From Pseudomonadota bacterium (GTDB lineage Bacteria; Pseudomonadota; Gammaproteobacteria; Burkholderiales; Methylophilaceae), in NCBI GenBank assembly GCA_029569495.1, contig JAKQTB010000011.1:1-53644 (forward strand): DNA of 53,644 nt, in the 5' to 3' direction. The position numbers and the translations under genes were made by a program. Under the pieces are notes generated by a model. That model saw nothing but the letters and a program-made list of their open reading frames with translations, was not told the origin of the DNA and ran no database searches. Shown piece by piece: positions 15,257 to 24,475 of this stretch; within the stretch, counting starts at the first letter, position 1; each line of letters opens with the position of its first letter.

Positions 15257-18103
15257 ATGACTACGCAAAATACAACACCACCTAATCAAGAAAGCGCCCA
15301 AGGGTTAGACAAATCCTTTGACCCCAAAACCATAGAAAGCAAATGGTATGCATTTTGGGAGAGCAAAGGCTACTACGCCGCAGGCTTAAACCCAGAAGTG
15401 AAAGATAACTTCTGCATTTTATTGCCACCGCCTAACGTTACAGGCACTTTGCACATGGGGCATGGGTTTAACCAAACCTTGATGGATGCACTGACGCGTT
15501 ATCACCGTATGCGCGGCGATAATACTTTGTGGCAACCGGGTACAGACCACGCTGGCATCGCCACGCAAATCGTGGTGGAGCGTCAGCTAGATGCGCAAGG
15601 CGTGAGTCGTCACGATTTAGGGCGTGAAAAATTCTTAGAAAAAGTGTGGGAATGGAAAGCCTATTCAGGCGGCACCATTACGCAACAAATGCGTCGCTTA
15701 GGTACTTCGCCAGATTGGTCACGCGAGCGCTTTACCATGGACGCTGGTCTTAATAAAGTGGTCACCGAGACCTTTGTGCGTTTGTATAACGAAGGGCTAA
15801 TTTATCGCGGTAAACGCTTGGTGAACTGGGATGTGAAACTCGGCACGGCCGTTTCAGATTTAGAAGTGGTGCAGGAAGAAGAAGATGGCTTTATGTGGCA
15901 CATCAACTATCCGCTTTGCAGTGGTGAAGGTCACCTAACGGTTGCGACAACGCGTCCAGAAACCATGTTGGGTGACGTGGCGGTAATGGTGCACCCTGAA
16001 GATAAACGCTACGCACACTTAATTGGTAAAAACGTAAAACTACCACTGTGCGACCGCGAAATTCCGATTATTGCCGATGATTATGTGGATAAAGAGTTCG
16101 GCACGGGCGTGGTTAAAGTCACGCCAGCGCATGACTTTAATGACTATGCCGTGGGCCAGCGCCACAAATTGCCGATGATAGAGATTTTGTCATTAACAGG
16201 CTTAGTCAATGAAAATGCGCCAGAAAAATATCGTGGTTTAACCACCATTGCTGCGCGTAAGCTCGTGGTGGCTGATTTAGAAGAAAACGGTTATTTAGTT
16301 AAAACCGATAAACACAAACTCAAAGTACCGCGTGGCGACCGCACGGGCGTCATTATTGAGCCAATGCTTACCGACCAATGGTTTGTCGCCATGAGTAAAC
16401 CTGCGACTGATGGCAAATCGATCACGCAAAAAGCGCTTGATGTTGTAGCAAGCGGCGAAATTAAGTTTTACCCAGAAAACTGGGTAAACACTTACAACCA
16501 ATGGCTCAATAATATTCAAGATTGGTGCATCTCTCGCCAATTATGGTGGGGGCATCAAATTCCCGCTTGGTATTCAGATAGCGGTAAAGTCTATGTGGCG
16601 AAGGATGAGGCAGGCGCTAAAGTGTTAGCCGCTAAAGATGGCTACACAGGTAATTTAGTGCGCGATAACGATGTGCTGGACACTTGGTATTCAAGTGCCC
16701 TTTGGCCGTTTTCAACACTGGATTGGACAGGTGACGATGGGATAGACGCGCAAAATCAGGCGCTACAACAATATTTGCCTTCAAGCGTATTAGTGACAGG
16801 TTTTGATATCATCTTTTTCTGGGTGGCGCGCATGGTGATGATGACCACGCACATCACCGGCAAAATTCCCTTCAAGCACGTGTATGTACATGGCCTGATT
16901 CGTGATGCTGAAGGCCAAAAAATGAGTAAATCTAAGGGCAATGTATTAGACCCGATTGATTTGATTGACGGCATTGGGCTGGACGATTTAATTAAAAAGC
17001 GCACCACGGGTTTAATGAACCCGAAAGACGCCGAGAAAATTGAAAAACGCACGCGTAAAGAATTCCCTGAAGGCATTGCCGCTTATGGCACCGATGCCTT
17101 GCGCTTTACCTTTGCCGCACTTGCCAGCCCTGGGCGTGATATTAAGTTTGATTTGCAACGCTGTGACGGCTACCGTAATTTCTGCAATAAACTGTGGAAT
17201 GCCACGCGCTTTGTGCTGATGAACACAGAAGGTCAGGATAACGGTTTTGATGCGGCCAGCTGTGGCGAGGGCGGGCGTAAATTTAGCCAAGCGGATTTCT
17301 GGATCGTATCCAAACTACAGCGTACCGAAGCTGAAGTTGAAAAAGCATTCGAAGATTATCGCTTTGACTTAGCCGCAAAAGCCATTTATGAATTTGTCTG
17401 GGATGAATATTGCGACTGGTATTTAGAGCTCGCCAAAGTGCAAATTCAAAATGGTACAGAGGCTGAAAAACGCGCGACACGCCGCACACTATTACGCGTG
17501 CTTGAGACGATTTTACGATTAGCACACCCCATCATGCCATTTATTACCGAAGAGATTTGGCAAACCATTGCGCCAATGACGGGCGTGAATGCGCCCAGCA
17601 TCATGCTGCAACCATACCCAAAATCGCAGCCCGATAAATTGGACGAGGCCTCAGAAGCGTGGGTCGCACAGCTCAAACAAATGGTAGATACTTGCCGTCG
17701 TTTACGCGGTGAAATGAGCATTTCGCCCGCCACACGTGTGCCGTTGATTGCCACAGGTAATGCCGAAACATTAACGGCCTATGCGCCTTATTTAAAAGCC
17801 TTGGCTAAACTGGAAGAAGTTGCGATTGTGGCCGAATTGCCTGAGGCGGATGCACCTGTGATGTTGGTGGATGACTTTAAACTCATGTTAAAAGTTGAAA
17901 TTGACGTTGCAGCAGAGAAAGAGCGTTTAGGCAAAGAAATTGCGCGCTTAGAAAATGAAATCAACAAAGCCAATGGCAAATTAAATAACGAAAGTTTTGT
18001 TGCACGGGCGCCCGCCGCTGTGGTGGAACAAGAAAAAGCGCGGGTAGCAGAATTCAGTGCCAGTGTAGATAAACTTAAAAATCAATTCGCAAAGTTGAAG
18101 TAG
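15257..18103 (+). CDS. valS: Valyl-tRNA synthetase
   Basis: A 948-residue class I aminoacyl-tRNA synthetase charging tRNA-Val. The HIGH motif is HMGH in [14 protein letters not shown], and KMSKS is at residues 555-559 ([10 protein letters not shown]). The CP1 editing domain is present ([19 protein letters not shown] ... [16 protein letters not shown]). The anticodon-binding domain and the C-terminal coiled-coil arm ([20 protein letters not shown]) complete the protein. Length and motif order are normal for bacterial ValS. It is followed by an intrinsic terminator. Confidence 0.98.
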   Translation: MTTQNTTPPNQESAQGLDKSFDPKTIESKWYAFWESKGYYAAGLNPEVKDNFCILLPPPNVTGTLHMGHGFNQTLMDALTRYHRMRGDNTLWQPGTDHAGIATQIVVERQLDAQGVSRHDLGREKFLEKVWEWKAYSGGTITQQMRRLGTSPDWSRERFTMDAGLNKVVTETFVRLYNEGLIYRGKRLVNWDVKLGTAVSDLEVVQEEEDGFMWHINYPLCSGEGHLTVATTRPETMLGDVAVMVHPEDKRYAHLIGKNVKLPLCDREIPIIADDYVDKEFGTGVVKVTPAHDFNDYAVGQRHKLPMIEILSLTGLVNENAPEKYRGLTTIAARKLVVADLEENGYLVKTDKHKLKVPRGDRTGVIIEPMLTDQWFVAMSKPATDGKSITQKALDVVASGEIKFYPENWVNTYNQWLNNIQDWCISRQLWWGHQIPAWYSDSGKVYVAKDEAGAKVLAAKDGYTGNLVRDNDVLDTWYSSALWPFSTLDWTGDDGIDAQNQALQQYLPSSVLVTGFDIIFFWVARMVMMTTHITGKIPFKHVYVHGLIRDAEGQKMSKSKGNVLDPIDLIDGIGLDDLIKKRTTGLMNPKDAEKIEKRTRKEFPEGIAAYGTDALRFTFAALASPGRDIKFDLQRCDGYRNFCNKLWNATRFVLMNTEGQDNGFDAASCGEGGRKFSQADFWIVSKLQRTEAEVEKAFEDYRFDLAAKAIYEFVWDEYCDWYLELAKVQIQNGTEAEKRATRRTLLRVLETILRLAHPIMPFITEEIWQTIAPMTGVNAPSIMLQPYPKSQPDKLDEASEAWVAQLKQMVDTCRRLRGEMSISPATRVPLIATGNAETLTAYAPYLKALAKLEEVAIVAELPEADAPVMLVDDFKLMLKVEIDVAAEKERLGKEIARLENEINKANGKLNNESFVARAPAAVVEQEKARVAEFSASVDKLKNQFAKLK

Positions 18104-18130
18104 AAGCGAAGCGGAAAATATGACAAATAA

Positions 18131-18156
18131 AAAAGGCACTAAAGTGCCTTTTTTAT
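18131..18156 (+). terminator. Intrinsic terminator of valS
   Basis: A stem AAAAGGCACT / AGTGCCTTTT with a short AA loop is followed by more T residues. It lies 27 bases after the valS stop codon. The A-rich left side makes it potentially active on both strands. Confidence 0.85.
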
Positions 18157-18181
18157 TGCTAAAAGATAAGCCATATTTGAT

Positions 18182-18248
18182 ACAACCCTTATGAGATGCT
18201 CTGGAAGCCTTGTAAATAGAGGCTCGCAGGGCAGCGAATTTCGCTCGG
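18182..18248 (+). repeat. Palindromic intergenic repeat, copy C (degenerate)
   Basis: Arms are at 18195-18209 and 18221-18235, with several mismatches between GATGCTCTGGAAGCC and GGCTCGCAGGGCAGC. The loop is TTGTAAATAGA, the left flank CAACCCTT and the right flank AATTTCGCTCGG. It lies between convergent valS and tusA. It is the second most decayed copy. Confidence 0.8.
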
Positions 18249-18272
18249 CGTCAAAAGCGCCTATTTTATGAA

Positions 18273-18506
18273 TTAATTTTCGCGCTTTTTGATATAAAAA
18301 GTATAGGTGCCGTTATCTGAATCTAACTGTAAAAGCTCATGGCCAGTTTGCACGCAAAATGCATTAAAATCTTTCACAGAACCTGCGTCGGTAGAAATTA
18401 CTTTTAAAATTTGATGTTCATTTATTTCGCTCAAGCCCTTTTTGCAGCGCAAAATTGGCAGCGGGCAATTTAAGCCTGTTGCATCCACAAGTTTGTCGAA
18501 CTCCAT
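18273..18506 (-). CDS. tusA: TusA-family sulfur carrier protein
   Basis: A 77-residue protein of the TusA/SirA fold with the signature NCPLPILRCKKGL, where the Cys of C-P-x-P carries the persulfide. TusA-like proteins pass sulfur for tRNA thiolation and other uses. The start overlaps the rhodanese stop (TAATG), so the two are co-translated, and a sulfur relay from the rhodanese to TusA is the natural reading. Genuine E. coli-type TusA versus a general TusA-like carrier cannot be separated here. Confidence 0.88.
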   Translation of the reverse strand: MEFDKLVDATGLNCPLPILRCKKGLSEINEHQILKVISTDAGSVKDFNAFCVQTGHELLQLDSDNGTYTFYIKKREN

Positions 18507-18859
18507 TATTTGTTTTCCCCTTCTGCTGGTGTCGCGCTATTCTGCGCGATGAGTGGGTAGCCCGCCTTGCCCCAGGCAAGAATGCCGCCCACTAAGTTGT
18601 AAACATTTTTACAGCCTTTGCTGGTAATAAAAGCGGCCGCATGCGCTGACCGCACGCCGCTGTGGCAATAAAATACAACCGTTTCAACTTTGGTTAAAGG
18701 CTCATATTGCACAGGCAACATGGCTAATGGCACATGAATTGCACCAGGAATAATACCGCGCGCAACTTCATCATCATTACGCACATCCACCAATAACAAC
18801 GGCTGCTCAGCCATCAGGTTGAATAAGTCTTTTGCTTCAATTTCGTGATAAATGCTCAT
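18506..18859 (-). CDS. Single-domain rhodanese (GlpE/PspE-like)
   Basis: A 117-residue rhodanese with the active-site loop CHSGVRS (persulfide-forming Cys in VVFYCHSGVRSAHAAAF), the LLVDVRNDDEVARGIIPGAIHVPL strand-helix at the start, and the GGILAWGKAGYP end motif. I chose the ATG at 18859; a TTG four codons upstream is also possible. It sits upstream of tusA with a one-base overlap and probably provides protein-bound sulfane sulfur to it. Confidence 0.9.
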   Translation of the reverse strand: MSIYHEIEAKDLFNLMAEQPLLLVDVRNDDEVARGIIPGAIHVPLAMLPVQYEPLTKVETVVFYCHSGVRSAHAAAFITSKGCKNVYNLVGGILAWGKAGYPLIAQNSATPAEGENK

Positions 18860-18977
18860 TTGAACAATCAATTTTAACTAAGTGAAATAATAGCAATTAT
18901 GTGGCTAGACTGCATTAAAAAGTGTCAGAAGCTAAGCCAAAGAAGTATTTGTAGGTTAAGAGAACTCTTAAAAATAC

Positions 18978-19053
<76 letters not shown>

Positions 19054-19201
19054 ATCATGCAAACGTCGGTAAATGTTTGCAAGGCGCGAATTATAGCAAA
19101 CTTCCAAAAAACTTCCAAAGATAATTGCTGAATTATATGAAGTCTTATCGGATGTTATCTTTACGCAGGGTGTCTTTTGGGCGTGCGGTGTACATATTTA
19201 G

Positions 19202-19233
19202 ATGAGCACTAATGAATTTGTAGTGTTGCTCAT
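19202..19233 (+). promoter_or_regulatory. Hairpin in the cobT leader
   Basis: The arms ATGAGCACTA (19202-19211) and TAGTG-TTG-CTCAT (19221-19233) pair over 10 bp with a 3-base bulge, ending 13 bases before the cobT ATG. It would place the ribosome-binding area next to a stable stem. No cobalamin riboswitch box is seen in this leader. Confidence 0.4.
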
Positions 19234-19246
19234 GTAAAATTCGGCT

Positions 19247-20284
19247 ATGAATTTCACCATAACTAAGCCTAACCAAGCCCTCAAAAGTGCGCTTGTTGAC
19301 AAAATCAACCATAAAACAAAGCCATTAGGGGCATTGGGCATGTTAGAGGCGGTCGCGCTGCAAATTGGACTCATGCAACAATCGCTCGAACCAAAACTCA
19401 CGCATCCTACAATGCTGGTATTTGCTGGCGATCATGGAATTGTTGAAGCAGGTGTCAGCCCCTATCCTCAAGCCGTCACAGCACAGATGGTTCTTAATTT
19501 TTTGCAAGGCGGAGCGGCAATTAACGTATTTACTACCCAAAATAACATTCGGTTACGCGTTGTAGATGCTGGGGTAAACCATCAATTTGCAGATAACGCC
19601 AACTTAATCAACGCCAAAATTGCGCCAGGTACGCGTAATTTTTTAGCTGAAGCTGCAATGACAACTTCGCAATGTGAGAGTGCCATAGAAAAAGGTGCAA
19701 AAATCGTTGATGCTGAAATAGCCGCAGGTTGCAATGTGTTTGCGTTTGGTGAAATGGGCATTGGTAACACTTCTTCAGCAAGTTGTTTAATGAGCGTGCT
19801 GTGCGGTTTGCCTTTAGAGGATTGCGTGGGGCGAGGCACGGGTCTGGATGACGCAGGTTTACATCACAAAACTAATATTTTGGCGCAAGCTATCGCGCAT
19901 CATGCACTCAATCAAGATGATGCCGAGCAAGTGCTGGCGACATTTGGTGGCTTTGAAATTGCCATGATGGTGGGTGCCATGCTACAGGCAGCGGCGAGTG
20001 GTTGTACTTTGTTGATTGATGGGTTTATCACAACCGCAGCGCTGCTGGTTGCGGCCAAATTGCAGCCCAACATATTGCATTATTGCGTGTTTACGCATTG
20101 CTCAAATGAGGCCGGACATCAAAAAATGCTCGCATTTTTAAATGTTAAGCCACTACTGAATATAGATTTAAGATTAGGCGAAGGCACAGGCGCGGCCTTA
20201 GCTTACCCGCTAGTGAATGCATCGGTGAATTTTTTAAATCAGATGGCTTCGTTTGAATCCGCTAAAGTTTCGCAAAAAACATGA
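19247..20284 (+). CDS. cobT: Nicotinate-nucleotide-dimethylbenzimidazole phosphoribosyltransferase
   Basis: A 345-residue enzyme making alpha-ribazole phosphate from a lower-ligand base and nicotinate mononucleotide in cobamide nucleotide-loop assembly. Family motifs include KPLGALGMLEAVALQIG, VFAGDHGIVEAGVSPYPQ, FGEMGIGNTSSAS, GRGTGLDDAGL and a C-terminal LRLGEGTGAALAYPL with the catalytic Glu. It heads a cobT-cobS-cobC operon joined by ATGA overlaps. The length matches the family (about 350). Confidence 0.96.
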   Translation: MNFTITKPNQALKSALVDKINHKTKPLGALGMLEAVALQIGLMQQSLEPKLTHPTMLVFAGDHGIVEAGVSPYPQAVTAQMVLNFLQGGAAINVFTTQNNIRLRVVDAGVNHQFADNANLINAKIAPGTRNFLAEAAMTTSQCESAIEKGAKIVDAEIAAGCNVFAFGEMGIGNTSSASCLMSVLCGLPLEDCVGRGTGLDDAGLHHKTNILAQAIAHHALNQDDAEQVLATFGGFEIAMMVGAMLQAAASGCTLLIDGFITTAALLVAAKLQPNILHYCVFTHCSNEAGHQKMLAFLNVKPLLNIDLRLGEGTGAALAYPLVNASVNFLNQMASFESAKVSQKT

Positions 20285-21054
20285 TGCGCCAAATGCAAAC
20301 CCAATGGCGTTACTTTTTAACAGCGGTAATGTTTTTTACACGCGTGCCCGTGCACTTTGAGCAGTTTGTGGCGTCTGATTTAAATCGCGCGACGCGATTT
20401 TTCCCACTGGTGGGCATCTTAGTTGGCGCGATTGCCGCATTAGCCTTTTGGATTTTTCAGTTTGTTTTGCCCTCAGAAATAGCCGTAATTTTGAGCATGG
20501 TCACTTCAATTTTACTCACCGGTGCTTTTCATGAAGATGGCTTGGCAGATGCAATTGATGGCTTAGGTGGTGGATGGAAGCGTGAGCAAGTGCTCGCTAT
20601 TATGATGGATTCGCGCATTGGCAGTTATGGTGCAATCGGCTTGGTGATGGTGCTGCTCGCTAAATTTCAGGCCCTGATTCATTTAGATGTGTGGTTGATT
20701 CCAATCGTACTAGTTGCAGGTCATGCATTGAGTCGATGGTGCGCTGTCGTGGTAATGGCAACGCAGCACTATGTAAAGGCTGAAGGGAAATCTAAGCCAC
20801 TTGCCACACAATTATCTTGGCTTGAGTTGGCAATAGCTACTTTTTTTGGATTGGTCCCTTTGTTATTTGTAGGCGTTGCAGGGTTGTTAGCGCTATTGCC
20901 AGTGTTTTTTGTCTGGGTTTGGTTCAGTCTGAAAATTAAACGCCGTATCGGCGGATATACCGGTGACTGCCTAGGCGCAATGCAACAGCTCACCGAAGTC
21001 ACCTTTTATATTGGTTTGCTTGCAAGTTTAAGTGTATTGGTTAGGTTCGTATGA
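20281..21054 (+). CDS. cobS: Adenosylcobinamide-GDP ribazoletransferase (cobalamin synthase)
   Basis: A 257-residue polytopic membrane enzyme joining adenosylcobinamide-GDP to alpha-ribazole (phosphate). The family motif is present: FTRVPV at the start, ATRFFPLVGILVGAIAAL, the conserved FHEDGLADAIDGLGGGW with its acidic metal ligands (about residues 83-99), DSRIGSYGAIGLV, and GGYTGDCLGAMQQLTEV at the end. It overlaps cobT and cobC by 4 bases each. Confidence 0.96.
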   Translation: MMRQMQTQWRYFLTAVMFFTRVPVHFEQFVASDLNRATRFFPLVGILVGAIAALAFWIFQFVLPSEIAVILSMVTSILLTGAFHEDGLADAIDGLGGGWKREQVLAIMMDSRIGSYGAIGLVMVLLAKFQALIHLDVWLIPIVLVAGHALSRWCAVVVMATQHYVKAEGKSKPLATQLSWLELAIATFFGLVPLLFVGVAGLLALLPVFFVWVWFSLKIKRRIGGYTGDCLGAMQQLTEVTFYIGLLASLSVLVRFV

Positions 21055-21641
21055 AGCTCACCTTAGTGCGCCACACTACTTTAGATATAGCACCGCATAT
21101 TTGTTACGGGCAAAGCGATGTTGACGTTTCAGCAAATTTTGACAATGAGCGATTAGCGTTACAGCGCAAACTTGGAGATACGCAGTTTGATGCCATCTAC
21201 ACAAGCCCGCTGCGGCGTTGCCAGCAGTTAGCACGGGCCTTATGTCATCACAATGATTTTGGGTTTACAGCAGACGATATTCTGCATGATCACCGCCTTA
21301 AAGAGTTAAATTTTGGCGACTGGGAAATGCAAGCCTGGGATGCGATTCCGCGCGATATGTTTGATGTATGGGCCAATGATTATGCCAATTTGGCGCCACC
21401 CAATGGCGAAACATTTTCACAACTTCATGCGCGTGCTAAAGATTTTGTAGATGAAGTAGCAAAAGACGCGCAAAACCAGCATCTATTAGTGATTACCCAT
21501 GGTGGATTTATTCGTGCGTTAATTGCAGAAGTTTTACAAATGCCACTCAAACGTTTGTTTAGACTGTCTATTAGCCATGCAAGCGTCACCTTACTTGAGT
21601 TTAAAGATGATGTGCCAAAAGTGCACTTTATGAATTTATAG
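21051..21641 (+). CDS. cobC: Alpha-ribazole phosphatase (histidine phosphatase family)
   Basis: A 196-residue phosphoglycerate-mutase-like phosphatase. The RHG-type motif is changed to LVRHTT (His8 is the phospho-acceptor), and the second catalytic His is in LLVITHGGFIRALIAEVL. The acid-base region LKELNFGDWEMQAWD is typical of CobC. It would dephosphorylate alpha-ribazole-5-phosphate or cobalamin-5-phosphate, completing the last steps of the operon. Operon position supports cobC over a general phosphatase. Confidence 0.9.
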   Translation: MKLTLVRHTTLDIAPHICYGQSDVDVSANFDNERLALQRKLGDTQFDAIYTSPLRRCQQLARALCHHNDFGFTADDILHDHRLKELNFGDWEMQAWDAIPRDMFDVWANDYANLAPPNGETFSQLHARAKDFVDEVAKDAQNQHLLVITHGGFIRALIAEVLQMPLKRLFRLSISHASVTLLEFKDDVPKVHFMNL

Positions 21642-21738
21642 TCAAACTTAACCTAAGACGATGTCTCGTAAAAATAACGCACATTCACCCGTTAAGACTA
21701 ATAGGTGTTGTAATACATTTAAAAATACACGTTAGCTA

Positions 21739-21768
21739 TTGACTACAATAAACTTTTTAACTTATAGT
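21739..21768 (+). promoter_or_regulatory. Promoter of the zapB-like gene, probably leaderless
   Basis: TTGACT (21739-21744) and TATAGT (21763-21768) are 18 bases apart (17 if TTATAG is used). Only six bases separate the -10 box from the ATG at 21775, so transcription should start at or next to the start codon. No Shine-Dalgarno sequence precedes the ATG. Confidence 0.6.
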
Positions 21769-21774
21769 GACTGA

Positions 21775-21963
21775 ATGGACGCCGATTTAAAAGCATTAGA
21801 GACTAAGTTAACAGGTTTAATTTCCCTGTGTACGGACCTGCGCAATCAAAATGCGCAGTTACGCCAAGATTTAGACGCCACCTTGCGAGATACCGCAGAG
21901 CTAAAAGCAAATATGGCGCAAGCCAGTGAGCGTATAGAAGCGTTGATGGAGACCTTGCCATAG
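21775..21963 (+). CDS. Small coiled-coil protein upstream of ZapA (ZapB-like)
   Basis: A 62-residue protein that is almost entirely one coiled-coil helix with leucine/alanine heptads (LKALETKLTGLISLCTDL, LRQDLDATLRDTAELK). Such short proteins are commonly encoded directly before zapA in beta- and gamma-proteobacteria and are annotated as ZapB-like or TIGR02449. A role in Z-ring or nucleoid linkage is inferred. It lies 13 bases before zapA. Confidence 0.7.
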   Translation: MDADLKALETKLTGLISLCTDLRNQNAQLRQDLDATLRDTAELKANMAQASERIEALMETLP

Positions 21964-21976
21964 CGGGTAAAAACGG

Positions 21977-22282
21977 ATGAGCGAAAATAAAGGTGTAGAT
22001 GTCAACATAATGGGCCGTGAATTCACGGTGGCATGTTCTGAAGAAGAACGCCCCGGCTTGATTGAGGCGGTTAATTTTTTAGATAAAAAAATGCGTGATA
22101 TTCGCGACACGGGTAAAATTGTTGGGGTTGAGCGGATTGCCATTATGGCAGCACTTAATTTGGCACACGAATTACTCAATACAAAAAATGGCACAGTGGA
22201 TGTGGGAGACATTAAACGCAGAATCAGCCACATGCAAGACCAAATTGATCAGGTTTATGCCACAAAAGAGCTTTTTAGTTAA
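21977..22282 (+). CDS. zapA: Cell division protein ZapA
   Basis: A 101-residue FtsZ-ring stabiliser: N-terminal beta hairpin (VDVNIMGREFTVACSEEERPGL), the LDKKMRDIRDTGKIVGVERIAIMAALNLAHELL helix segment and a C-terminal coiled coil. Length and motif order are normal. It is followed by 6S RNA, the conserved zapA-ssrS arrangement. Confidence 0.93.
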   Translation: MSENKGVDVNIMGREFTVACSEEERPGLIEAVNFLDKKMRDIRDTGKIVGVERIAIMAALNLAHELLNTKNGTVDVGDIKRRISHMQDQIDQVYATKELFS

Positions 22283-22352
22283 TTCAACTTCACGTTAATA
22301 CAAACTCCGTTATTGCGCGTAGAATTGTAGTGAGCGTTTTCAGTTTCAAAGT

Positions 22353-22534
22353 TTGTTCTCTGCGGTGCGGTTTAGGCTAATAATTCCTTGAACTAGTTTA
22401 TAGCATCGGTTTTAGTCATTCGAGTTGCGGTGTGCGCGCCACATGGTTGGTGTACCTAATGCGCTCTAGGCTGTTACCACTTGAGCCTTTTTGGTTCAGG
22501 ATGCTGGTCTAGGCCATATCCGTAGAGAACTTCC
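22353..22534 (+). ncRNA. ssrS: 6S RNA
   Basis: Directly after zapA, the segment GTTCTCTGCGG (22355-22365) pairs with CCGTAGAGAAC (22520-22530) to form the closing stem, with one G-U pair. About 155 bases between them hold the expected long, broken duplex (for example TTGAGCC / GGTTCAG in the right half). Length (about 180), stem ends and position after zapA fit 6S RNA, which binds sigma-70 RNA polymerase and serves as template for product RNAs. Exact ends are estimates. Confidence 0.85.
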
Positions 22535-22572
22535 CTCATTTTAATGTTATTAAATTCATTTTAAGAGTAAAA

Positions 22573-23034
22573 ATGCGTTATTGGCTGATGAAGTCTGAGC
22601 CCTCGGACGTTTCTATTGATGATTTAGCGGCGATGCCTAATCAAACGGTTGATTGGTATGGTGTGCGCAATTATCAGGCGCGCAATTTTATGCGTGACCA
22701 AATGCAATTGGGTGACGGCGTGCTGTTTTACCACTCCAATTGTGAAACACCAGGCATCGCAGGCATATGCGAGGTGAGCCAGCTCGCTTATCCTGACCGG
22801 TTGCAGTTCATCAAAGGCCATCATTACTACGATGAAAAATCTACCCCAGAAAATCCACGTTGGTTGAATGTTGATGTGAAGTTGGTGCAAAAAACGCGGC
22901 TTTTAAGCTTGAAAGAAATGCGTGAAACGCCTGAACTTGCCAATTTGCGTATTTTGCAGCGCGGTAACCGTCTATCTATTACGCCAGTTGACCCAAAAGA
23001 TTGGCAGTTTATTATGGACATATTAAAGCGTTAG
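22573..23034 (+). CDS. EVE-domain protein
   Basis: A 153-residue stand-alone EVE domain (MRYWLMKSEPSDVSIDDLA at the front, VDWYGVRNYQARNFMRDQM, GVLFYHSNCETPGIAGICEV, NPRWLNVDVKLV). EVE is a PUA-related fold that recognises modified bases in DNA or RNA. The length equals that of the single-domain family. It lies just after 6S RNA. The substrate cannot be told from sequence. Confidence 0.9.
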   Translation: MRYWLMKSEPSDVSIDDLAAMPNQTVDWYGVRNYQARNFMRDQMQLGDGVLFYHSNCETPGIAGICEVSQLAYPDRLQFIKGHHYYDEKSTPENPRWLNVDVKLVQKTRLLSLKEMRETPELANLRILQRGNRLSITPVDPKDWQFIMDILKR

Positions 23035-23070
23035 TTTTAAACGGTGATTTCAACCGTGACTAAATAAAAA

Positions 23071-23083
23071 AAAGCCCGCGATT
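23071..23083. terminator. Left half of a bidirectional terminator split by the IS
   Basis: A-rich AAAAAAAGCCCGCG before the IS and TGCTCGGGCTTTTTT after it (24530-24544), with one ATT removed, rebuild a stem AAAAAAGCCCG / CGGGCTTTTTT. This would have ended both the EVE gene and the convergent beta-propeller gene. The IS now occupies its loop. Confidence 0.8.
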
Positions 23084-23108
23084 TGATCTGACCCCTAAAA
23101 GTTGGACA

Positions 23109-23930
23109 TTAAGCCTGGGTTAAAAATAAGGACTGATTTCTGTATTGCACAGGACTCAGTCCTTTTAATTTTGTCTTAATCCTTTCGTGATTGTAATACC
23201 AAATATATTCTTTTAGTTCTGTGATAAAGTCATCTGCATCTGTAAATTTCTTGGTGTAGTAAAACTCTGATTTGAGAATGCCAAAGAAACTCTCCATCGC
23301 AGCATTATCTAAACAGTTGCCTTTCCTCGACATGCTTTGAAGCATGCCACGCTGTTTCAATATGGTTTGATAGGTTTTCATTTGATATTGCCAGCCTTGA
23401 TCACTATGAACGACTGGTTGCTCGTCATGCTTTAACTTCTTGAGTGCTACTTGAATCATATTCGGTATGAGCTGTGCATGCGGACGCTTATCTACAGTAA
23501 ATGACACAATCTCACGATTAAATAAATCAAGTACAGGCGAAAGATAAACCTTTTGTCCTGCGATATTAAATTCCGTTACATCTGTCACCCACTTCTCATT
23601 GGGACGGTTCGCTTCAAACTCACGTGCCAAATAATTTGGCGCAACTGCACCAACCTGTCCGCGATAAGATTGATATTTCTTTACACGTACAATCGATTTA
23701 ATCTCCAACTCTTTCATCAATCTTAAGACTGTCTTGTGATTCAGGCCATAGCCCATCTGTTTTAATACCAGACAAATACGGCGGTAGCCATAACGTCCTT
23801 TATGTTGATGATAGATTTCTTGAATCTTGGATTTCTCCACTGCATAACGTGGTGATGCATCAATAGAATGTTGCCTGTAATAAAACGAACTCTTAGCCAT
23901 CCCTGTTGCACGTATCAGATTCTGCGCCAT
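23109..23930 (-). CDS. IS3-family transposase OrfB (DDE integrase core)
   Basis: A 273-residue retroviral-integrase-fold protein. An HTH_21-like region (KGRYGYRRICLVLKQMGYGLNHKTVLRLM) precedes the rve core with the catalytic triad D in WVTDVTEF, D in VVHSDQGWQY and E in NAAMESFFGILKSE. The frame stays open upstream of this ATG in the -1 frame relative to orfA, through an A-rich stretch at about 23969-23977. It is therefore probably made mainly as an OrfAB fusion by frameshifting. No disabling change is visible. Confidence 0.93.
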   Translation of the reverse strand: MAQNLIRATGMAKSSFYYRQHSIDASPRYAVEKSKIQEIYHQHKGRYGYRRICLVLKQMGYGLNHKTVLRLMKELEIKSIVRVKKYQSYRGQVGAVAPNYLAREFEANRPNEKWVTDVTEFNIAGQKVYLSPVLDLFNREIVSFTVDKRPHAQLIPNMIQVALKKLKHDEQPVVHSDQGWQYQMKTYQTILKQRGMLQSMSRKGNCLDNAAMESFFGILKSEFYYTKKFTDADDFITELKEYIWYYNHERIKTKLKGLSPVQYRNQSLFLTQA

Positions 23931-23953
23931 ATGATGTGGCCTTAATTCAGCAA

Positions 23954-24469
23954 TTATTTCTGCTTGTTCTTTTCTTCCAATTGCTTGCGCTGAATCAAGG
24001 CATCGAGCTTTTTTAGATAAGCATGCTCCGTACGTAAAAAACGTACTTCTGCTAATAACTCTTGATGTGTCATTTCTTCCGGAGGCTTCTCTGGATATTG
24101 CAGTGGTTTGGACATGACCTCAGGTCGACTTCTACGCTTATTGGAAACATCCATCCTACCGCGTTCGTCAAGCTTTGCCCAGAGAGAAACAGTGGTGAAT
24201 GCTGGAATGTTAAAGTGCGCAGCAGTTTGTTTAATTGACAGCATATGTATTCGCATATGCGCAACGACTGAGCGTTTGAAATCAAGCGTGTACTTCGCAT
24301 TAGGCTTCTTCTTTAAAGAATCCTCACCATGATGCTTATATAACGCTACCCACTTACGTACTGCACTATAGTCAACTTGAAACTTCTTAGAAGTGGCACT
24401 ATATCCACCAAGATCTTGAAGGTAATGCTGAACAACTGTTAGTTTGAATTCATAAGAATATTTAGCCAT
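23954..24469 (-). CDS. IS3-family transposase OrfA (helix-turn-helix)
   Basis: A 171-residue DNA-binding subunit with two helix-turn-helix segments (VQHYLQDLGGYSATSKKFQV / YSAVRKWVALYKHHG and VAHMRIHMLSIKQTAAHFNI) and a C-terminal leucine-zipper-like stretch (ELLAEVRFLRTEHAYLKKLD). The ATG at 24469 gives the usual MAKYSYEF start; a GTG four codons upstream is possible. Its ribosome site lies inside a 47-bp palindrome at the IS end. Confidence 0.9.
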   Translation of the reverse strand: MAKYSYEFKLTVVQHYLQDLGGYSATSKKFQVDYSAVRKWVALYKHHGEDSLKKKPNAKYTLDFKRSVVAHMRIHMLSIKQTAAHFNIPAFTTVSLWAKLDERGRMDVSNKRRSRPEVMSKPLQYPEKPPEEMTHQELLAEVRFLRTEHAYLKKLDALIQRKQLEEKNKQK

Positions 24470-24475
24470 AAAAAA

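Noticed and set aside
19054-19246. Cobalamin riboswitch upstream of cobT
   Set aside because: No B12-box-like segment or long multi-stem fold is visible in this 193-base gap.
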